From: Bacteroidota bacterium
Lineage (GTDB): Bacteria > Bacteroidota > Bacteroidia > Bacteroidales > FEN-979
DNA: 8,005 nt
NCBI GenBank assembly: GCA_026391755.1
Contig: JAPLDN010000072.1
Coordinates: 1-8,005 of the forward strand
Direction: 5' to 3'
In this document: positions 7,401 to 8,005 of the stretch, in pieces
Position numbering within the stretch: position 1 is the first letter of the stretch
Layout: each line of letters starts with the position of its first letter
Program-made: the position numbers and the translations under genes
Notes under the pieces: model-generated
Told to the model about the DNA's origin: nothing
The model's database searches: none
The model's input: only the letters and a program-made list of their open reading frames with translations

Positions 7401-7669
7401 CTTTATGCCAGGAGCCTAAGCCGGGGTATGCATCAGGCGGACTGAGGATTATTGATAGCGGGCTTAGTGGCAGGATATATTCAGTTATAACCGAGAATAA
7501 TGCAGGCTCTTCAGGGGAAATCAGGGTTTGGATGAATACTATGAACATCGACCATATTGAGAATGGAAGCCTGCTTGAGACAAACGGAAATATTTCCACT
7601 ATAAAGATATTATTCCCCGAACAGGGAAAAACCTACAGCGAGATTCCTGTTAAGATCTATCTGAAATGA
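4406..7669 (+). CDS. Secreted six-hairpin glycosidase (amylo-alpha-1,6-glucosidase-like) with GATase-like N-domain; 5' end frameshifted
   Basis: This 1087-residue frame appears to encode an extracellular or periplasmic glycan hydrolase. Residues about 1-205 look like a class I glutamine-amidotransferase-type Rossmann domain (FISAGDL near 16, DNGGGLLLSGFAMHYLNVIG at 62-81). The usual nucleophile Cys is replaced (SGFAMH, 70-75), so it is probably non-catalytic. Residues about 210-500 form a beta-rich domain. Residues about 500-890 form an (alpha/alpha)6 barrel with motifs of the COG3408 glycogen-debranching/GH133-like group: GYAWYFGRDGQW (557-568), YDASDATPLY (611-620), GHGWVEGG (670-677, Glu673 a candidate acid), GYHYGSVWPLFTGW near 800-815 and QCWSE (863-867, Glu867 a candidate base). 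A beta-sandwich tail follows. The specific linkage cut cannot be read. The frame begins at TTG 4406 directly after an in-frame TGA and has no ATG near its start. The true start is probably ATG 4228 in another frame. It overlaps the next gene as ATGA. Confidence 0.75.
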   Translation: MYSFLKSQSNSSCDFISAGDLAKRPSALNKYTVVIYQKNASGPIHAGLKEPKIISAFKKYLDNGGGLLLSGFAMHYLNVIGLEDVQPYDSLKPCIDDGYGRKLGLHAFLNHPVFTGLNGGAYILRPLTDQKAGLCGYFGDKQPGSGKVIAVDWDYIFFREESKIVLEYSSGKGKVLAIGGYMDFSQPNLNRLHLEKFTVNCIEYLTGRIQGQATHYWDYSPNTVVECMGDSLKSPAKLIEPCSCWSEPSDPLALECRFSSNDPWDVAGERLLTMGTGNSGIEEVWAHPFMAFRDYEVGIKFDYKDSVYWLKDQRPEIISHPSYFCRQYKFPRAYLKEIIVNDPLDPAGVLHYEYKGVYGAELFIRFKSNLRMMWPYSGKVTGSICHAWLDDIQALWFSDKLGMLNLYIGANKPAVQHISGRFSDFALDKNFKAAGLPSNQFMAAGFLHYRLEMNDHLDVIYVAGSEDNKEIRQCYEKYSASPGKVFQNSIQYISELYKNRVMITSPDTNFNKGYTWALVSADKFFVNTPGMGKSMVAGYATTRYGWDGAQEVSGRPGYAWYFGRDGQWSGFALLDAGDFEKVRSELEFYQKYQDLNGKILHEASTSGIVHYDASDATPLYIILAGRYFRYSNDTTFLRKSWPQIRKAIDFCFSTDTDKDHLIENTNVGHGWVEGGELYGSHATLYMAGCWSEALKEASNMAAFMNDQQKNRYRDEASVINSIINKDFWNPGTSFFNYGKNADGSFRAEPTILPAVPMGFGLAEPEKAAPALRQYASNAFTTNWGVRIIRDDSRLFKPTGYHYGSVWPLFTGWTSLAEYRYGNSVQGFSHIMNNLNIYRSWDQGHVQEVLNGAIYKPSGVCSNQCWSETMVLEPCLEGLLGLDVDAGQGRLKIAPALPAGWDSIEVRNIRVGSKIISMKFKRNETTLSYSFVSEYKESITLELAPLLPAGTQVLSCKLNQRELPFAIENTSKGVIARLEFKPKGVDMIKIEFRNGIAVLPLCQEPKPGYASGGLRIIDSGLSGRIYSVITENNAGSSGEIRVWMNTMNIDHIENGSLLETNGNISTIKILFPEQGKTYSEIPVKIYLK

Positions 7670-8005
7670 GAAACCTATTGTTATTATTCCTGATGTTTCC
7701 ATGTTGCCATTTATCAGGGCAGTTTCTTTCAAAACTGCATGCTACAAGGTCCGATGCTTTATTTACAACGTATGCCGCCCCGCTTTCCCGGTCTTCCTAT
7801 AAACTGGACCAGGGCTACCAGTTTGTATTCAATGATCCTGAAAGCGGGGTTGAGATAATTTCGGCCGACGGACCCAATTTCGGGCTGGCCATAAGGCTTG
7901 GAGATGAGACCAGATTCAAATTAAAGGAATTATTTAAGGAGCCAGTTGTAACAACTTCATACAGTGATATATTAAAATATTCATATTTCCCTTTTAAGGA
8001 CCTGA
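7666..8005 (+). CDS. Secreted protein of unknown function, 5' part (3' end outside window)
   Basis: ATG 7666 overlaps the glycosidase stop (ATGA, 7666-7669), and the frame stays open to the right edge, giving 113 residues. The N-terminus MRNLLLLFLMFPCCHLSGQF is a Sec signal peptide with likely cleavage at SGQ-F; the two cysteines are not in a proper lipobox. The mature part (SDALFTTYAAPLSRSSYKLDQ and on, then SGVEIISADGPNFGLAIRLGDE, ending SYFPFKDL) is beta-rich and without transmembrane segments. It may be the N-terminal beta-domain of another glycan-active enzyme, given the tight coupling to the glycosidase, but I do not recognise the family and the visible part is too short to decide. The start codon choice is strong because of the overlap and the signal peptide. 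Confidence 0.8.
   Translation, partial: MRNLLLLFLMFPCCHLSGQFLSKLHATRSDALFTTYAAPLSRSSYKLDQGYQFVFNDPESGVEIISADGPNFGLAIRLGDETRFKLKELFKEPVVTTSYSDILKYSYFPFKDL

Noticed and set aside
6964..7599. 211-residue open frame on the minus strand within the glycosidase
   Set aside because: Shadow of the glycosidase frame: no recognisable domain and a low-complexity, Ser/Pro/Leu-rich product.

Overview
The window looks like chromosome of a Bacteroidota bacterium, probably Bacteroidales-like, with moderate GC. The reasons are exact TAnnTTTG promoter elements at two of the promoter-type gaps, little Shine-Dalgarno signal, a HAD phosphatase with the D-W-N-G-T signature I associate with this phylum, YncE-type beta-propellers, and secreted proteins with short Sec signals ending in SQ, AQ or GQ. 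This is inference from style; no marker gene here fixes the genus. I saw no rRNA, tRNA, CRISPR array, insertion sequence or phage gene.

Layout. Bases 1-1320 (+) hold the 3' end of a YncE-like beta-propeller gene, followed closely by aat (leucyl/phenylalanyl-tRNA-protein transferase). Bases 1315-3560 (-) hold two genes: a PflX-like radical SAM protein and, downstream with its own promoter, an exported bleomycin-hydrolase-type cysteine peptidase whose stop codon overlaps that of aat. A divergent gap of about 100 bp (3561-3659) separates this block from a plus-strand operon running to the right edge. That operon is a HAD phosphatase, a very large secreted protein with a glutamine-amidotransferase-like N-terminus and a six-hairpin (amylo-alpha-1,6-glucosidase-like) glycosidase body, and the start of another secreted protein. 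Both operon junctions are 4-bp ATGA overlaps, so the three genes were built to be translationally coupled.

The most notable feature is that this operon is damaged twice within about 500 bp. The HAD gene lacks roughly 25-35 residues of its cap region and changes frame at about 3897. The glycosidase gene is cut off from its signal peptide by a second frame change near 4406-4446. Either the operon is decaying or the assembly is wrong here, and read mapping would decide. I found no convincing new defence, mobile or RNA system. The other genes are ordinary: protein turnover (aat, peptidase), radical chemistry of unknown target, and extracellular glycan breakdown.
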